Shown one piece after another: positions 37,252 through 48,362 of a stretch of 64,000 bases of DNA (position 1 is the stretch's first letter; each line of letters begins with the position of its first letter). The position numbers were made by a program, and so were the translations under genes. Origin of the DNA: Dermanyssus gallinae (lineage: Eukaryota > Arthropoda > Arachnida > Mesostigmata > Dermanyssidae); contig QVRM01001976.1 of NCBI GenBank assembly GCA_003439945.1, positions 62,001 through 126,000 on the forward strand, written 5' to 3'. Under the pieces are notes generated by a model. That model was not told where the DNA came from, did no database searches, and was given only the letters and a program-made list of their open reading frames with translations.

Positions 37252-37446
37252 TTAAGGACCACTGCGGCGGGTGCGTGGAGCGATGATGAGATCGCAATAA
37301 GGCTGCCGGCTGCCGACGGCCGCGCGATGCGCCGTTGCCGCCTCCGTGGGGCGCGACGACCCGACATGTCGGGTCATGTTCAGGTCCTGCGACCTGATGT
37401 AAGAAGGGTCGTCCAACCGCTCCTGGAAGCACATGGACTCTCCTGC
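37252..37446 (-). CDS. Candidate short coding exon, product unknown
   Basis: On the minus strand a frame starting ATG at 37434 (MCFQERLDDPSYIRSQDLNM) runs to TAA at 37252-37254. It ends LIIAPRTRRSGP. It contains no simple repeat, and most codons end in C or G, unlike the random frames around it. CCCTTCTTACATCAG, an acceptor-like pyrimidine tract plus AG, falls inside it near 37399, so the real exon could begin there. The opposite strand is also open for 92 codons, which weakens the case. No homology is recognised. Confidence 0.25.
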   Translation of the reverse strand, partial: AGESMCFQERLDDPSYIRSQDLNMTRHVGSSRPTEAATAHRAAVGSRQPYCDLIIAPRTRRSGP

Positions 37447-38409
37447 CTCTCAACGACAAGGCGACAAGCAAGTCGGGCAGCCGGACGAACGGGCTGCGGC
37501 GCGCTGAGGCCTTGCCATTAGTCTCCGAACTGCCTGCCTTGGCTGGAGCTGCACCTCCTCTCTTACTGCTTCGAGATCTCAGCTGCATGTCCAGCGGCCA
37601 GCAGTCTCCGACGACGACGGAGAGCCAGCAACGGCGAGCCCTTTCCCTATTTCTTGCCGAGTTGGACCCTCGCCGTTCGACCCTCGCTGCTTGTGTCGCT
37701 GTTTCCTTCGTGTGTCCTTCCCGCGAGCGTCTCTCTCGCGCTTTTGCTTTTGGCTTCTCTCGCTGTTTCGCGTTCAATGTCGGTCTGTCTGCCTGTTTGC
37801 CTCTGCCGATCTGTCCGTCCATGCGCCCATCCGTCTGTCTGGCGTTCGGTTCTGACAATTTCTTGGCGCGCCGCCGCCGCCGCCTCCACTGGATGTGTGC
37901 GCTCTGCTTGCGGAGTGTGGCAAGAGCCATCGCGAGCGGAGAGCGCGGGTGTCCCCCCCACCGCCGCCCCCTCCCCTCCCCCCCCCCCGCGTGCCCGAGA
38001 GGGTGCGAGTGCTCCTCGAATCAGTTGCTGCTCGCAGTTCCTCGCCTGTTCCTGCATCCATTCGTCAGACGGGCAAAGTAGGCAAGCGGGTTGGCAGGCA
38101 GTCACCCACTCACGTGCGTCCGAGCCGGACCTCTCAAGCTATGCTGGAGCTTGCAGAAGCTGCTGCAGTTGTCTCCGTCACCGCCGCGGCCGCCGCTGGT
38201 GCTGCAATTGCTACCACCGCCAACATTGCAACCCCCGTCGACTATACTACCACGAGCAGAGCAAATGCTGCCGTACTCGCTGTTTGTTGTGAGCAGATCA
38301 GCGCGAAAATCGTCGTCGGCACAATGTTGGTCGGTTGCTGCCTTCCGGAATGTCGTCTTTACCACACTCCATCGGCGATTCCTTCGGTTTAAAAAGTGAT
38401 CGATAGGTG
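37447..38409. other. GC-rich, CpG-rich DNA with C-rich tract; no gene recognised
   Basis: Overlapping long frames on both strands occur because stop codons are rare in this composition. A C-rich tract lies at about 37952-37990. CGC/CCG repeats lie near 37868-37885 and 38183-38200. No domain is visible in any frame. Confidence 0.5.
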
Positions 38410-38512
38410 AGAACAACAACAACAACAACAGCAACCGCGAGGACGACCCACCGACAGCAACAACAATAAAAGTGGCAGCGACAAGAACAACAACAACAAC
38501 AACAAGAGGAGA
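38410..38512. repeat. (CAA)n patches
   Basis: AACAACAACAAC at about 38412-38430 and again at about 38485-38510, separated by mixed sequence. Confidence 0.85.
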
Positions 38513-38569
38513 CAGAAGAGGAGCAATTCCAACGTGTATCATTGTGCGTGTTCACGTGACGGATTATCA

Positions 38570-39430
38570 CATCAGTGTTTATAGTGTAGTCGTTCTAGTC
38601 AATATTGTTGGTCAACATTATTGTCATCGACCTTATCTCTCACACGTGCCCGCTCAATTGAAAGCGTTCAATCGAAGTTCCGTCATCTGCTGCGTGTTTT
38701 TAGTGTCGGTGTGCAACAAACATCTAAGTGGTGAGCTGTGCTACGTAGCTCGCGGGTGCGTGTAACTTGTGAATAAGTGTGCGTTTTCGGAAGGAACAAG
38801 TGGGGCAAAACGCGTGGGCAATACACGAAGACACATAAAGGCAGACAGAAGAGAGATAGAGAGAGACTGATTGACAGACACACTCGACACACACTGCATT
38901 CGCATTCATACACACGAACATAACCACATATAAAGCAAGCCACATATCCAATTCAACGAGTGTGTTGAAGGGAATGATGCTGCCGTTGATCGTTCAGCCA
39001 CAACCAGCAGTGATTGAAGTCTGTAGTAGGAAGGTGAGCCTGTGACATCCCGGTGAAGTTGAAGCAACGGTTAAGTTGACAGCGTGTGGCGCTGCGAACT
39101 GGCAGACGGCCCGCAGGCGTCGAATTGATGCCAAAACGAGTGCCAATCACGTATATTTGTGCACGACGAAACAGTGTGTACGTGGGCCGTCGTCGTCGCC
39201 GCCACTGGAGCCCGGTGTCGTAGGTGCAGTGGGAGTAGTCGCTCATATTCATCTAGGAGTGTATTGGTGGTTCCGGTTGCAGTGGGACTCGTGCAGTGGA
39301 AGTAGCCGGTGTAGTAGTTAGAAATCGCAGGGCAGGCGTAGGGCCAGCACAAAGCTAAAACGACATCCGAGCCGACCAACCGATACGGTTCAACTTACTA
39401 CGGATACGCCAAAATTCCATATCCAGAGGT
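38570..39430 (+). promoter_or_regulatory. Possible 5' non-coding exon ending at a consensus splice donor
   Basis: The segment ends at CCAGAG|GTAAGTGGCC (donor at 39430/39431), close to the full consensus donor. It is free of microsatellites and has many short upstream ATG frames but no long one, as in a leader exon. ACATCAGTGTTTA near 38571 matches the arthropod initiator TCAGT and could mark the start. No TATA box was seen. Without transcript data this is only a hypothesis. Confidence 0.25.
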
Positions 39431-41998
39431 AAGTGGCCAAACAACCCTTGCGGCCGATGGCCATGATGATGTTGGTGACAACTTTGCGACGCCCTGGCTC
39501 GAGGATCGGCCGCCTTCGAAGGTGTTCAGAGTTTGCCGGTGTTAACTAAGTGGTTTCGATCGTTTGACTGGAAACCACTAACATTTCCCATGCACCCCAA
39601 TCTCAGCCACCGTTAGCAGAACCGTTTGCCTCGGCGAGATTGCACTGGTGGCAAACTCCACGAATAGAAGACTTCTCTATCAGTACTTCATCTTCTTTTT
39701 CTGCTGCTGCTGCAGTAACTTATGAAAGTTCGAAAAGCATGGTCGTTCCATTCGTTCCACGTTAGACGGCTTCCGGAAGAGCCGCATCTGCTGCATAATG
39801 GTCATATAAAACCACTTTATAAATCATACTCGGGTGTGCTAAAGCTGGGAGCGTGAAGTTTGATAAGACCTTTATAGGATTTGACCTCTTTCTAGCCCGC
39901 CGGCAAGGCAATGAAGATTTACGACGTATAGATGTCGAACAGAAATGATTTCTCAACAAGCAGTTGAAAATAGTTCAAGGATAAGGTTTCATACGAAGCC
40001 CGCGTTCTTTCCAGGGAATCCCTACATGTCCAAAACCAGTCGTCTAATAATAGAGTCGTATTGGTCTTCATGCGATAGCATGAAAAGCGAAGCTCCTGCT
40101 TTGCATGTTTCTCATCTGAGCCACAGATACCCACTGGCCCCCTGCTCCTGTGTCTCTGCCAGATCCCTTAAAGGAATGAATCATAAACAGCTAATAAGCT
40201 CTTCGACGTCCGTCGGCCTTCGGTTGTCGTCGGCGTTCAGTCGTCGCCGTTGGCTACACTCGTCCGACGGCCAGGAGAAATGTGGCCGGACCTCACTTAA
40301 AAGAGAGTAAAGACATCGGACAAGCGATAGTAAAGAAGAAGAGAAGTTGAGCTTCTTAGGCCCTGGTTGCTGCTGCTGCCGCGGCCGCCTCATTCCGCTA
40401 GTTAGAAAACGACAAGGGAACGACAAGCTGGCTGGCGCTTTATGTGTCCGACAGCCAGCGAAGCGTCGGCTTCTCCAAACCCCCTCCCAACTGAGGAATA
40501 GCGTTAGCTGTAGCTTCCGTGGTCCGCAGCGGACTTCTTCCTCTCTGCTGCTGATTCCCTTCCCGTCCCGTCTTATCCCGTTTTCGTCACCGCTGGCTCT
40601 CAACCGGCCTCCTGCTTACACAAGCTCGCGATATCAGCGCGCTTAGCTCACTACCACCACCACCGCCGCTACTATATAGCACTGGCAATGACTGAAGTGG
40701 GCAAGTAACGATACAGAGAAGGAGAGAAAACGAAAGCCGGATTCGTTGGCCCTCGAAGGGCTCCGGGCTACGCGGTTTAGCGCGATCTGCCGCTGCGACA
40801 GTAGCAGCCGTTAATCCTACTAATTTCACATTCATTTTTGGCCTGGTCTTTCCCACTGGTGCCGCTAGCTCATTTTCTGCACAGAACTGTCGCCGAGTGT
40901 TCCCATCATCCTGTCCTTCGCTCGCCTTTTTCTTGTTCCTCTTCTCCTCCACACGACATCCAATTCCCTCCTTAAAGCGGTAGCAGCAGCAGCCTCTTCC
41001 GGCTTTCTCTGGGACGTCGACTGCTGCTTTCTGCTACTGCTGCTGCTTGTAGCAGCCACTGCTGCATTTCGTACTCTTGATCTTCTTGCTTCTTCAGACA
41101 CTACTTAGGAGGGATTGTCGAGCTACCCACCGCGTGTCGTCCCCTCCCCTTCCGCGAGCCGAACAAGCGACTGACCACCAGTCCGGCGGCCGACTCAAAT
41201 CGAAGTCACTAACAGAATGACCACCGACGACACAGCAATAAATGCTATAAACATGAAAAACTCAATCGCAGAGCAAATCATGCATACTCACACACACCCT
41301 CCCTTACATGCCTAGCAGCGGAACTTGGCGTACGCCGGCCCTTGACATAAAAGGGCCGCAGCACACTGTGAAGACGGCGAACTGCGTGTAATCACCGCTG
41401 CCAAACACGTGCACGGCAGTGCAGCGTCCAGTATTTCCGTGCGTTATATAAGTGTAATTCGACTACCGCGCTCAGGCGGCTGGCGGACAAGCACTGTAGC
41501 CTTTTCGGTGGCCGCGTTTGTATTGTCGCCGCCTTGCCGCAGAGTAGCCGTTTGTAAGTCTAGCTAATGTACTACTGCTATCTTGTACAACAGCTAATGT
41601 ACTGCTATCTCGTACGCCAACTCTGTTTTGTATCCTCTTTTGTCTCGTAGAGATCCTTGTAGAAACGAGTACGACTTAAGCGTAAGGTCTTACGTAAGGG
41701 CAGTGGACGCCGTCTCTCTCAAGTTGCTTAGAGAGTGTGGCATGCGTGAGCTCCGGCTCTAGTCCAAAGCGATAACAGTGAACTTGAGACGAATCCAACG
41801 ACATCATTCGGCGGCCACAAGGATGGAAATGGAATGACGGGCGGGCGGCTGAGGAAAAGAATGCAAGTGGAAAAAGACAGAGTCTGATCCGATCTGGATC
41901 GACACGCAACGAACAAACAAATAGACATCGACAGCGATGGATAGCGGATAGCAAATAGGAACGGATGAATTCTCGACCAGCCAATATCTACATACTGG
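39431..41998. other. CpG-rich gene-free DNA
   Basis: If the donor at 39431 is real, this would be the start of an intron. GCT/GCA patches lie near 39700, 40370-40385, 40985-40995 and 41035-41065. No frame shows a domain. Confidence 0.5.
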
Positions 41999-42120
41999 CT
42001 GCTGCTGCTGCTGTTGCTTCTGATATTATTCTAGATGCTGCCACTGTTGCCGTCGTTGTTATTTTTGTTGTTATTGTTGTCGTTGTTGTCGTTGTTGACA
42101 TTGCTGTTGCTGTAGTCTGA
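41999..42120. repeat. GCT/GTT triplet array
   Basis: An imperfect GCT/GTT/GTC array on the plus strand. Confidence 0.92.
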
Positions 42121-43251
42121 TGTTATTCTTAGTGTTGTCTGATGAACTGACTCGGTGATGACTAGGTTCTCCTCCGTTGCGTCGTTGTGTTAGTCGAGTT
42201 GCAAGACGACGGCGCCGGGTACCGGAGTTACCGAGGAGCAGTCAACCTACTGCGTACGATAGTCCCTACGCCACTTACTCTGCCGACGGTACTTACAGCC
42301 CGGGCAGCGAACGGTGATGCCAGCCGCTGTTGCTGCTGCCGCATCGCCAGCAGCGAGCGTCTTCTCTCTGAGCCGCCGTTGACGCCGCGTGGAGAAGCAT
42401 GGAAGGCGATGTGGAGGAGGAGGAGGCGGAGGAAAGCGACAGGCAGGCAGGAAGGCCACCAAAAAGGTTTAAAGTTACTCTCTGTGCGGCTGGTACCGAT
42501 GGTTGGTACTGAGTGTGTGGCCGGCCTCAGGGGACTCGGAATCTTGAGGCGACTTCGGCGGCTACCACCCCCTACGTCGGCGGCGGCGGCGGTAGACACC
42601 GCTGTCGTTGCCGCGGTTGCTGTTGTTGATATGGTTGTTGTTATTGTTGTTGTTGTTGTTGTTGAGTTTAGCTTCTAAGCTTCATGGTTGGTCGCAGGCC
42701 GGCGCGCCTACCACGCACGACAACAGTACAAGGCGTATACGAAGGAGCAGCACGAAGAACTACATCGCCCCTGTTTCCCCATACATTCCTTAGAGGGGTC
42801 CTCCTTACACGTTTGCCCTACACTATATGTACACCGAACAGCTAGCCACCGAGCAACCGCTCAACCGCCACTGCCAGAGCCACAACTAGCAACAACACAC
42901 CAGCGGCAGCAGCAGCAGCATTAGCGTCAGCATCAGCGGCGGTCAGATAAAAACACGCCATCATACATGCAGGCCGAGCGGGGTCAGGCAAAAAGTCGAC
43001 AACGTCATGATGACGTGATGACGAAGACATTGGCACTATTTGTGTCGTCGCTTACGACGTCAACGTTGTTCAGCCCACCCTATGTACCTCTATGTACCCT
43101 GTATCATTTCTCTCCGAAGGCGACGTGTTCGCTTCATGAAGCTCAAACGTATACAAAATACATCATCCGACGCTCCCTCTCAAGCCACTATAAGATGGCT
43201 TACTAGCCGCCAGAACGTAGTAGCACAGCGGCAGCAATAATGGCTTCGGTC
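42121..43251. other. GC-rich gene-free DNA with GTT and GCA patches
   Basis: (GTT)n lies at about 42615-42665, GGCGGC near 42578-42592, GAGGAGGAG near 42412-42430 and CAGCAGCAG near 42903-42922. Frames crossing these are low-complexity. Confidence 0.55.
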
Positions 43252-43690
43252 GCAACAACAACAACAACAAAAGCAGCAGCAACAACAACAACAACAACAA
43301 CAGCAGCAGCAACAACAACAACAACAACAACAGCAATAACAACATCAATAACAGTAACAACGACAACAACGACAACAACAACGAATAGCAAAAGCAGCAA
43401 CAACAACAATAACGGCAAGAGCAGCAACAACAATAACGACAAGAACAACATCACTAGTAGCAGAATCAACAGCAACACGAGCTGTGCGATTGGTTGCGAG
43501 CTGGTTATACCAGCTATACCAACAACAAACAAGATGACGCCAATGACAACTAAAATAACCACAACGAAGACGATTACAACAACAAACACAAGACAAACAG
43601 TAGCAAACACAACTACAACAAAAACAACTTACAGGTGGACCAATAGCAACACAAACAGCAACAACAACTACTACTACTACTACCCGTAAA
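43252..43690. repeat. CAA/CAG/AAC triplet array, about 440 bp
   Basis: The longest triplet array in the window. Nearly pure CAA/CAG from 43255 to 43385 becomes imperfect further on, and ends in (CTA)n near 43668-43682. Plus frames read poly-Thr, poly-Asn or poly-Gln; minus frames read poly-Leu or poly-Val. The interruptions and lack of flanking non-repetitive coding sequence argue against an exon. Confidence 0.95.
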
Positions 43691-44580
43691 ACAATAGCGA
43701 CAACAATAACAATCATAACATCAATAGCTACGAACATAAACAGCGGGTCGAACGGGTTTCCGGTCGACCGTAACTCGTCGTCGCTGCTTCAGCATGTCGT
43801 CGAACCATTCTCATTCTCGTCGGGTTCTGCGCGTTGACGCACCGCTGCAGACTTTTTCCCATAACCAGTTGCGTGATGATCAATCAATAATCGTGTCCCT
43901 TGTCAAACGTTCCTTCCGCATATTCAGATCGCCGCCGTCGGAGATCGCGGCAGAGCGCACGTTACGGAATAGTTATACGTGCTATAGTTAAGAACAGCTT
44001 CGATGATCGGGCGAAGCACAGCTAGCACCGATCGGTCAACCAGCCGAACGGACGAGTTGAGACGAGTGAGACCATTATTTGCAGACACTAGCCACAAACC
44101 GCAGAGAGAGGGTCTCACTGTCTTCGGACTTCGGACTTCTCCGGCCAACGCTTTGCTCCGTTCGCGACATCCTGCTCCAATCAGGATGTATATACTCGTA
44201 TAATGTACGGACAGCGTCACGTTCTTTTGAGAACGAAAATATCGAGCTTGCATATACCACAAGCGTATCTAGAGCGCATTACCTACTACTAGCATTAAAG
44301 AGACTTGTTTATGTGTGATTTTGCGCGATGCCTGCGGTCGCCAGGCACGCTCTCGGTTGCTCCATCTCAGCCCGCCAGATGGCAATGACAAGCTGTTATA
44401 GTCATACATCGATATTAGGGCTTTCTTTGCAAGACTGCTTAAGCCGGTGCTTCTAGGTTCTAAAGTGTTTGCAAGTTGAACAAAGTTGCGTTAGTTATAC
44501 TATGTGTTTAGAAATAAACACGTTGTTCATGACGTAGGGCGCGGTACGATTATTAATTACTAGAACTACTACTAAATACT
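43691..44580. other. Gene-free DNA
   Basis: No recognised protein or repeat. Confidence 0.5.
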
Positions 44581-44584
44581 TTTT

Positions 44585-44742
44585 GGCCTGATCCTCAGCC
44601 AAGACGGGACTGCTTTTCGCATTGCTTCATAAACGGACCTCCATAAATATGAATGTGCAACGGTGGGGCTCGAACCCGCGCACCTATGTGTCTCCTCCGG
44701 TCGCGAGGCGCAGGCGAATGCACCACGCCACCGGACTCGACA
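44585..44742 (-). mobile_element. tRNA-headed SINE, family A, copy 2
   Basis: Minus strand: GTCCGGTGGCGTGGTGCATT (A-box region), GCCTCGCGACCGGAGGAGAC, GTGCGCGGGTTCGAGCCCCA (perfect B box), then GAAGCAATGCGAAAAGCAGT and TTGGCTGAGGATCAGGCC. It is co-linear with the copy at 32.41-32.57 kb. Its tRNA-side end touches the minisatellite at 44.75 kb. Confidence 0.87.
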
Positions 44743-44751
44743 CGACTATTA

Positions 44752-45038
44752 GGTCTACAAAAAAAGTGTTTTCGTTTTTTTGCGTTTTTTCCCGAAAAAA
44801 ACTTTTTGGAGACCAAAAAGTCTTTTTGGTTTTCCCGGTTTTTTTCCGAAAAAACTTTTTTGAAGACCAAAAAGTCTTTTCGGTTTTCCCGGTTTTCCCG
44901 TTTTTTTCCCGAAAAAAAACTTTTTGTAGACCAAAACGTATTTTCGTTTTTTTCCGTTTTTTTTTTCGGAAAAACTTTTTGAAGACCAAAAAGTTTTTCG
45001 GTTTTCCCCAAAAAAACTTTTTCGTAGACCCAATAACT
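44752..45038. repeat. Minisatellite, unit about 57 bp, with hairpin-forming unit
   Basis: The anchor AAGACCAAAAAGT (and variants TAGACCAAAAC, GAGACCAAAAAG) recurs at about 44812, 44866, 44926, 44982 and, degraded, 45025. Between anchors each unit has TTTTCGGTTTTCCCGG followed by a mirrored GTTTTTTCCCGAAAAAAC-type hairpin. About five units. It lies exactly between a SINE end and a transposon terminus. Confidence 0.9.
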
Positions 45039-45048
45039 ACTACTACAA

Positions 45049-46145
45049 TAGGGTGTTCGCAAAATAGTCTGTGGTTTTTAAAGTTATACAAATACCAAAA
45101 GTGTTTAAAATATTTTTAGTGTTTAACAATTATTTTCACTTTAATACAGATACAATACAGCATTTCATTAAACACAATATCCGTAAGGGGTTTTTACAAG
45201 CCGCGTACGGGACACCAATTTATTAGCACTTTGCCACATAAATCAAGCTTTATTACATTAATGCACGCTTATGCTTGGTTGAATAAATCTTAAATGTTGG
45301 TCTTTAGTTTGCTGTTGGTCGTGTTTTTTAGCGTTCGCTTTACTCTTCAAAATATCTCATAGTCAAGTCTAACAGCCTCATCTTTCAAGGTCTTAAAGGC
45401 CGCTGAATGCCCCCGTTACGGGAGCTTCAATTGTTTCATCCTCAAAAGCTCAAATATTTCTCCGGCCGCCTGGCTTGTGGTGCCATCTTGTAGGCTCCAG
45501 AGTTCACTTGCATCAATTTCGTCAATCAAATTTGGCCAATCCTAATAATAATCATGCTGCAATAACGCTCGCTATTCACCGTGGAGTTAAACAAAGATTG
45601 GGATCCAATGATTCCTTTGAACCGGAGGCCACACCAGATTGACATATATAGCACATGTAACGGCTCTTCATGAATCCGAGATGCATTCAAGATTTCATTC
45701 ACACTTTGATTCAGATAGAAGTGGGCTTCTTTTTGGAAAAAGAAAGAAACCTTCTTCACAAAATCGGTATCACGGTGCGTCACCTCCGAAGCCCAAGTAG
45801 AGAATTAAGCTGCTTCTGATGGCCTGCAAGCTTGCTCTTGCAGACTCGGCTGACTCTGATATGGACAAATCGCTAAATTCTACCTCGAAATGTACCAAGT
45901 TGAAGTGCGAAGCGAAAAATCTTACTGTTGGGATTAAGCATGTCTGTTCCGGACATCATTCCACACTGTCGGCCACAGCGGCGTTTTTTTAGCCGATCGA
46001 GCACTCTGTGCGGTTCCAGGGCTTGGCACATCACGCAAAACTGTGAAACTTTTGCGCTTGCCAGCATACCGCCCCGTACCAAGTTTCCCTCTTCATTACA
46101 AATGTTCTCAATTTCTACTCGTGGTTCCGTCGAGTAACGCTTCAT
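45049..46145 (-). mobile_element. Tc1/mariner-superfamily transposon relic (DEAHF type), minus strand
   Basis: On the minus strand FFFQKEAHFYLNQSVNEILN, EEPLHVLYMSIWCGLRFKGI, IGSQSLFNSTVNSERYCSMI match the D-E-A-H-F-x-L-N-x-x-V-N ... P-x-x-V-x-x-W-C-x-x-x-x-x-G-I-I-G-P-x-F-F ... V-N-S-E-R-Y block of an arthropod DDE transposase family. The catalytic Asp of DEAHF is Lys here. QDGTTSQAA, corresponding to Q-D-G-A-T-x-H-T-A, follows in another frame near 45500. The 3' terminus is AGGGTGTTCGCAAAATAGTC on the plus strand at about 45049. Its inverse was not found upstream, so the copy is 5'-truncated. The part beyond about 45.85 kb (frame 45873-46145) is assigned only by position. Confidence 0.75.
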
Positions 46146-46599
46146 ACTAGATTTGGTGCACAGCCTTACTCTGTTCGGTTCTACGAAGAGAGGAAGTCGC
46201 GCAGAGGGTAGACTTGGTAGGTGAGCATTTTTAGAAGATGCCAGCTGAGTATTTGTAGCTCACCTTATATTTGTAGTATTTCGTGGGCAAAACGAAGAGG
46301 CACGGTTTTTGGCGTCTGAGATGAAGGACATCTCCATATCTATACTATAGGGGTGTTCATATGAACGGTAGTGGTGGTGCAGCGAGGAGCCCAAAGTATC
46401 GTTAGCGCTGCCGTCGTCGCCAGGAGACCATGAAGCAATAGAGGCATTTAGTCGACAATCCATAGCTTGTTCTGCACTAATACGACCGGTGCAAACCGGC
46501 GCCACTTTGCGTGACGGTGCGTCGGCGACATCCCGCTCGTTCCGGCGTTCTCCTTCGCCGTCGAAAGCTGTGGTCACAGCGAGCGTTCGGTTCTTCGTC
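46146..46599. other. Gene-free DNA
   Basis: Mixed-composition DNA with no recognised feature. The plus frame that crosses into the LINE relic begins here but its first part is unlike the family. Confidence 0.45.
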
Positions 46600-47025
46600 G
46601 ACATGGTCATCTCTCATCATTCTACATACGCCAGGGCCACGCCCTTTCAGGCGCACCCTTTAGATGGCACACGTGCACTGATCCGCAATAGGTTAGCGAG
46701 ACGGAATTTATTTAATTTCTCTTTCCGCCAAAAAACGATCAAGCCGCCAATTAGGCCTTGTGCCGTAAGCTCAGGTCGTCGAGCCCGACACGAAGCACTT
46801 AACGGGACATTTAGCCGTGCCTTGAGGTCTGCTGGCTTTCCTTCCCTGCATTCTCGAGCCTTCTGGCCTCTGCAGAAACGATATGGGAAGAATAAAGCTG
46901 CCGAGTACCTGCACCAGAGACTATCGCCAGACATTCAACGGGGTAGCGCCGCCTCTGTGCGTGAAACTCTGCTAGATTGGACACGCCTGAACCTGGAGGA
47001 TATGTGTACACGATCACAGTGAGAC
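46600..47025 (+). mobile_element. RLE-type LINE relic, zinc-finger to tail with deletion
   Basis: The frame 46489-47022 contains CAVSSGRRARHEALNGTFSR and ALRSAGFPSL, the counterpart of the R-H-x-x-x-N region. It then jumps to KAAEYLHQRLSPDIQRGSAA and SVRETLLDW, the conserved tail. The RPDG/WDAT section between them is deleted. The copy ends beside an (AT)n tract. Confidence 0.7.
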
Positions 47026-47036
47026 AATTGTTATTT

Positions 47037-47038
<2 letters not shown>

Positions 47039-47109
<71 letters not shown>
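47039..47109. repeat. (AT)n microsatellite
   Basis: A pure (AT)n tract of about 70 bp. Confidence 0.97.
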
Positions 47110-47112
<3 letters not shown>

Positions 47113-47379
47113 GATGATTTGAGGGACTCGAATCAATCATGCTGTATTTATCAAAATGCTAGATTCACTAGACTAGAATATAAAAAAAATTAAGAGGTAA
47201 ACTTTATGATACGTCATCAGCTGGCAAAGAGCTCATCTCAAATACGAATAAGGCTTTTTGCCGCGCGTCAACCAACAAGAGTTGATCTTCATGAACTAGC
47301 TGAACTAAGCACAGTTTTTGCAATATTTGTATAACAGAACACAGATATGTTTTCAATTGTTTTGATAGTTAATCCATTT

Positions 47380-47615
47380 ATGACGTTACTTCAGGCGGTG
47401 GATCCATGCATCAGAGGCAAATTGCGTTCTCTAATAATTTCGAGCTCCACCTTAATAGCTTCCATTCACGTGAATCAAAACGTATTTTTTTTGGAAATAG
47501 GAAGAAACCACACGGTGCAACGTTGGGTGAGTATGCTGGGTGCTGCATCAGAGTGACTCTATATGCGACGGTTAGAGCCTTAGTGTTTTCGCCCTGTTGT
47601 CTACCCAAGCGTCAA
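47380..47615 (-). mobile_element. mariner transposase fragment, C-terminal catalytic part
   Basis: Minus-strand frame VTLMQHPAYSPNVAPCGFFL followed by FPKKIRF matches the mariner motif P-x-Y-S-P-D-L-A-P-C-D-F-F-L-F-P-K. The catalytic Asp of YSPD is Asn and the Asp of PCD is Gly. It is an isolated, inactive fragment, unrelated in position to the larger mariner at 52.7 kb. Confidence 0.75.
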
Positions 47616-48221
47616 CAAAGATAGCGTTGCCCGGCAGTATATTCGATTTTTGACTCACTCCCCACTACGCGGAAAAATGCTAACAAAATTCCAGGCATAC
47701 GTATATACAATATACTTAAATGCAGTAACAACATGCAAAAACGCAGCTTGTTAATATTTCGTTGCTGTTGCACGCGAAAAATAGGAACAACTTCAATGAA
47801 TGAAAATCTATCTCCCTATATCACTTGCCCTCTCGTTCTCTTCCTCGCTTTACTTTCTTCATTGTTTTTGTGCCGTCTTTTGCAATTTGGATGACTTATC
47901 TTGCCTCATGAGCTGTGGCCGGGGCATCAGGTAGTGGCCACCTATGTTGGCATATAATCATCTCGCCAGCGGCTGTATTGGTATTTTAAATCGAACCCAG
48001 GTACGCAAACATTTTTCTTTCCCCTGTTTCAAGCCACGCTTTCGTTTAGCTTCTTTCTCTCGCCTTGCCATCGTATGTGAGGAGCTTTCTCTGTTATCCC
48101 GTATGTGAGGAGCTTTCTCAGGAAACCAACACATGGACAGATGGAGCCTCGTTGCCGCCCTCAAGCAGAGTCTCCCCTTTGCAACTCAGCACCCGATCGG
48201 CGACGAAAACGGCCACAAAAA
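47616..48221. other. Gene-free DNA with a short tandem duplication
   Basis: CGTATGTGAGGAGCTTTCTC occurs twice in tandem, at about 48072-48091 and 48101-48119. Confidence 0.6.
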
Positions 48222-48362
48222 CAACAGCAGCAACAACAACAGCCACAACAATTAAATCAACAACGACGACAACAGCGGCGGCGGCGGCGGCTCGTAGTTG
48301 TATGTAGAGTAGTAGGAAAGGGGGGGGGGGGGCGGGGGATTGTCGTAGTAGTAGTAGTAGTG
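48222..48362. repeat. CAA/CGG triplets, G-run and GTA repeats
   Basis: Imperfect CAA from about 48222, CGGCGG near 48278-48292, a run of about 12 G near 48320 and (GTA)n near 48344-48362. Confidence 0.9.

Noticed and set aside
43203..43690. Poly-Thr/Asn/Gln or poly-Leu/Val proteins from triplet arrays here and at 4.3, 29.4, 48.2 and 58.5 kb
   Set aside because: All frames of a triplet array stay open. No non-repetitive coding sequence or splice context flanks them.
44752..45038. CRISPR-like array of regular repeats
   Set aside because: Repeats are tandem without unique spacers and the DNA is eukaryotic; it is a minisatellite.
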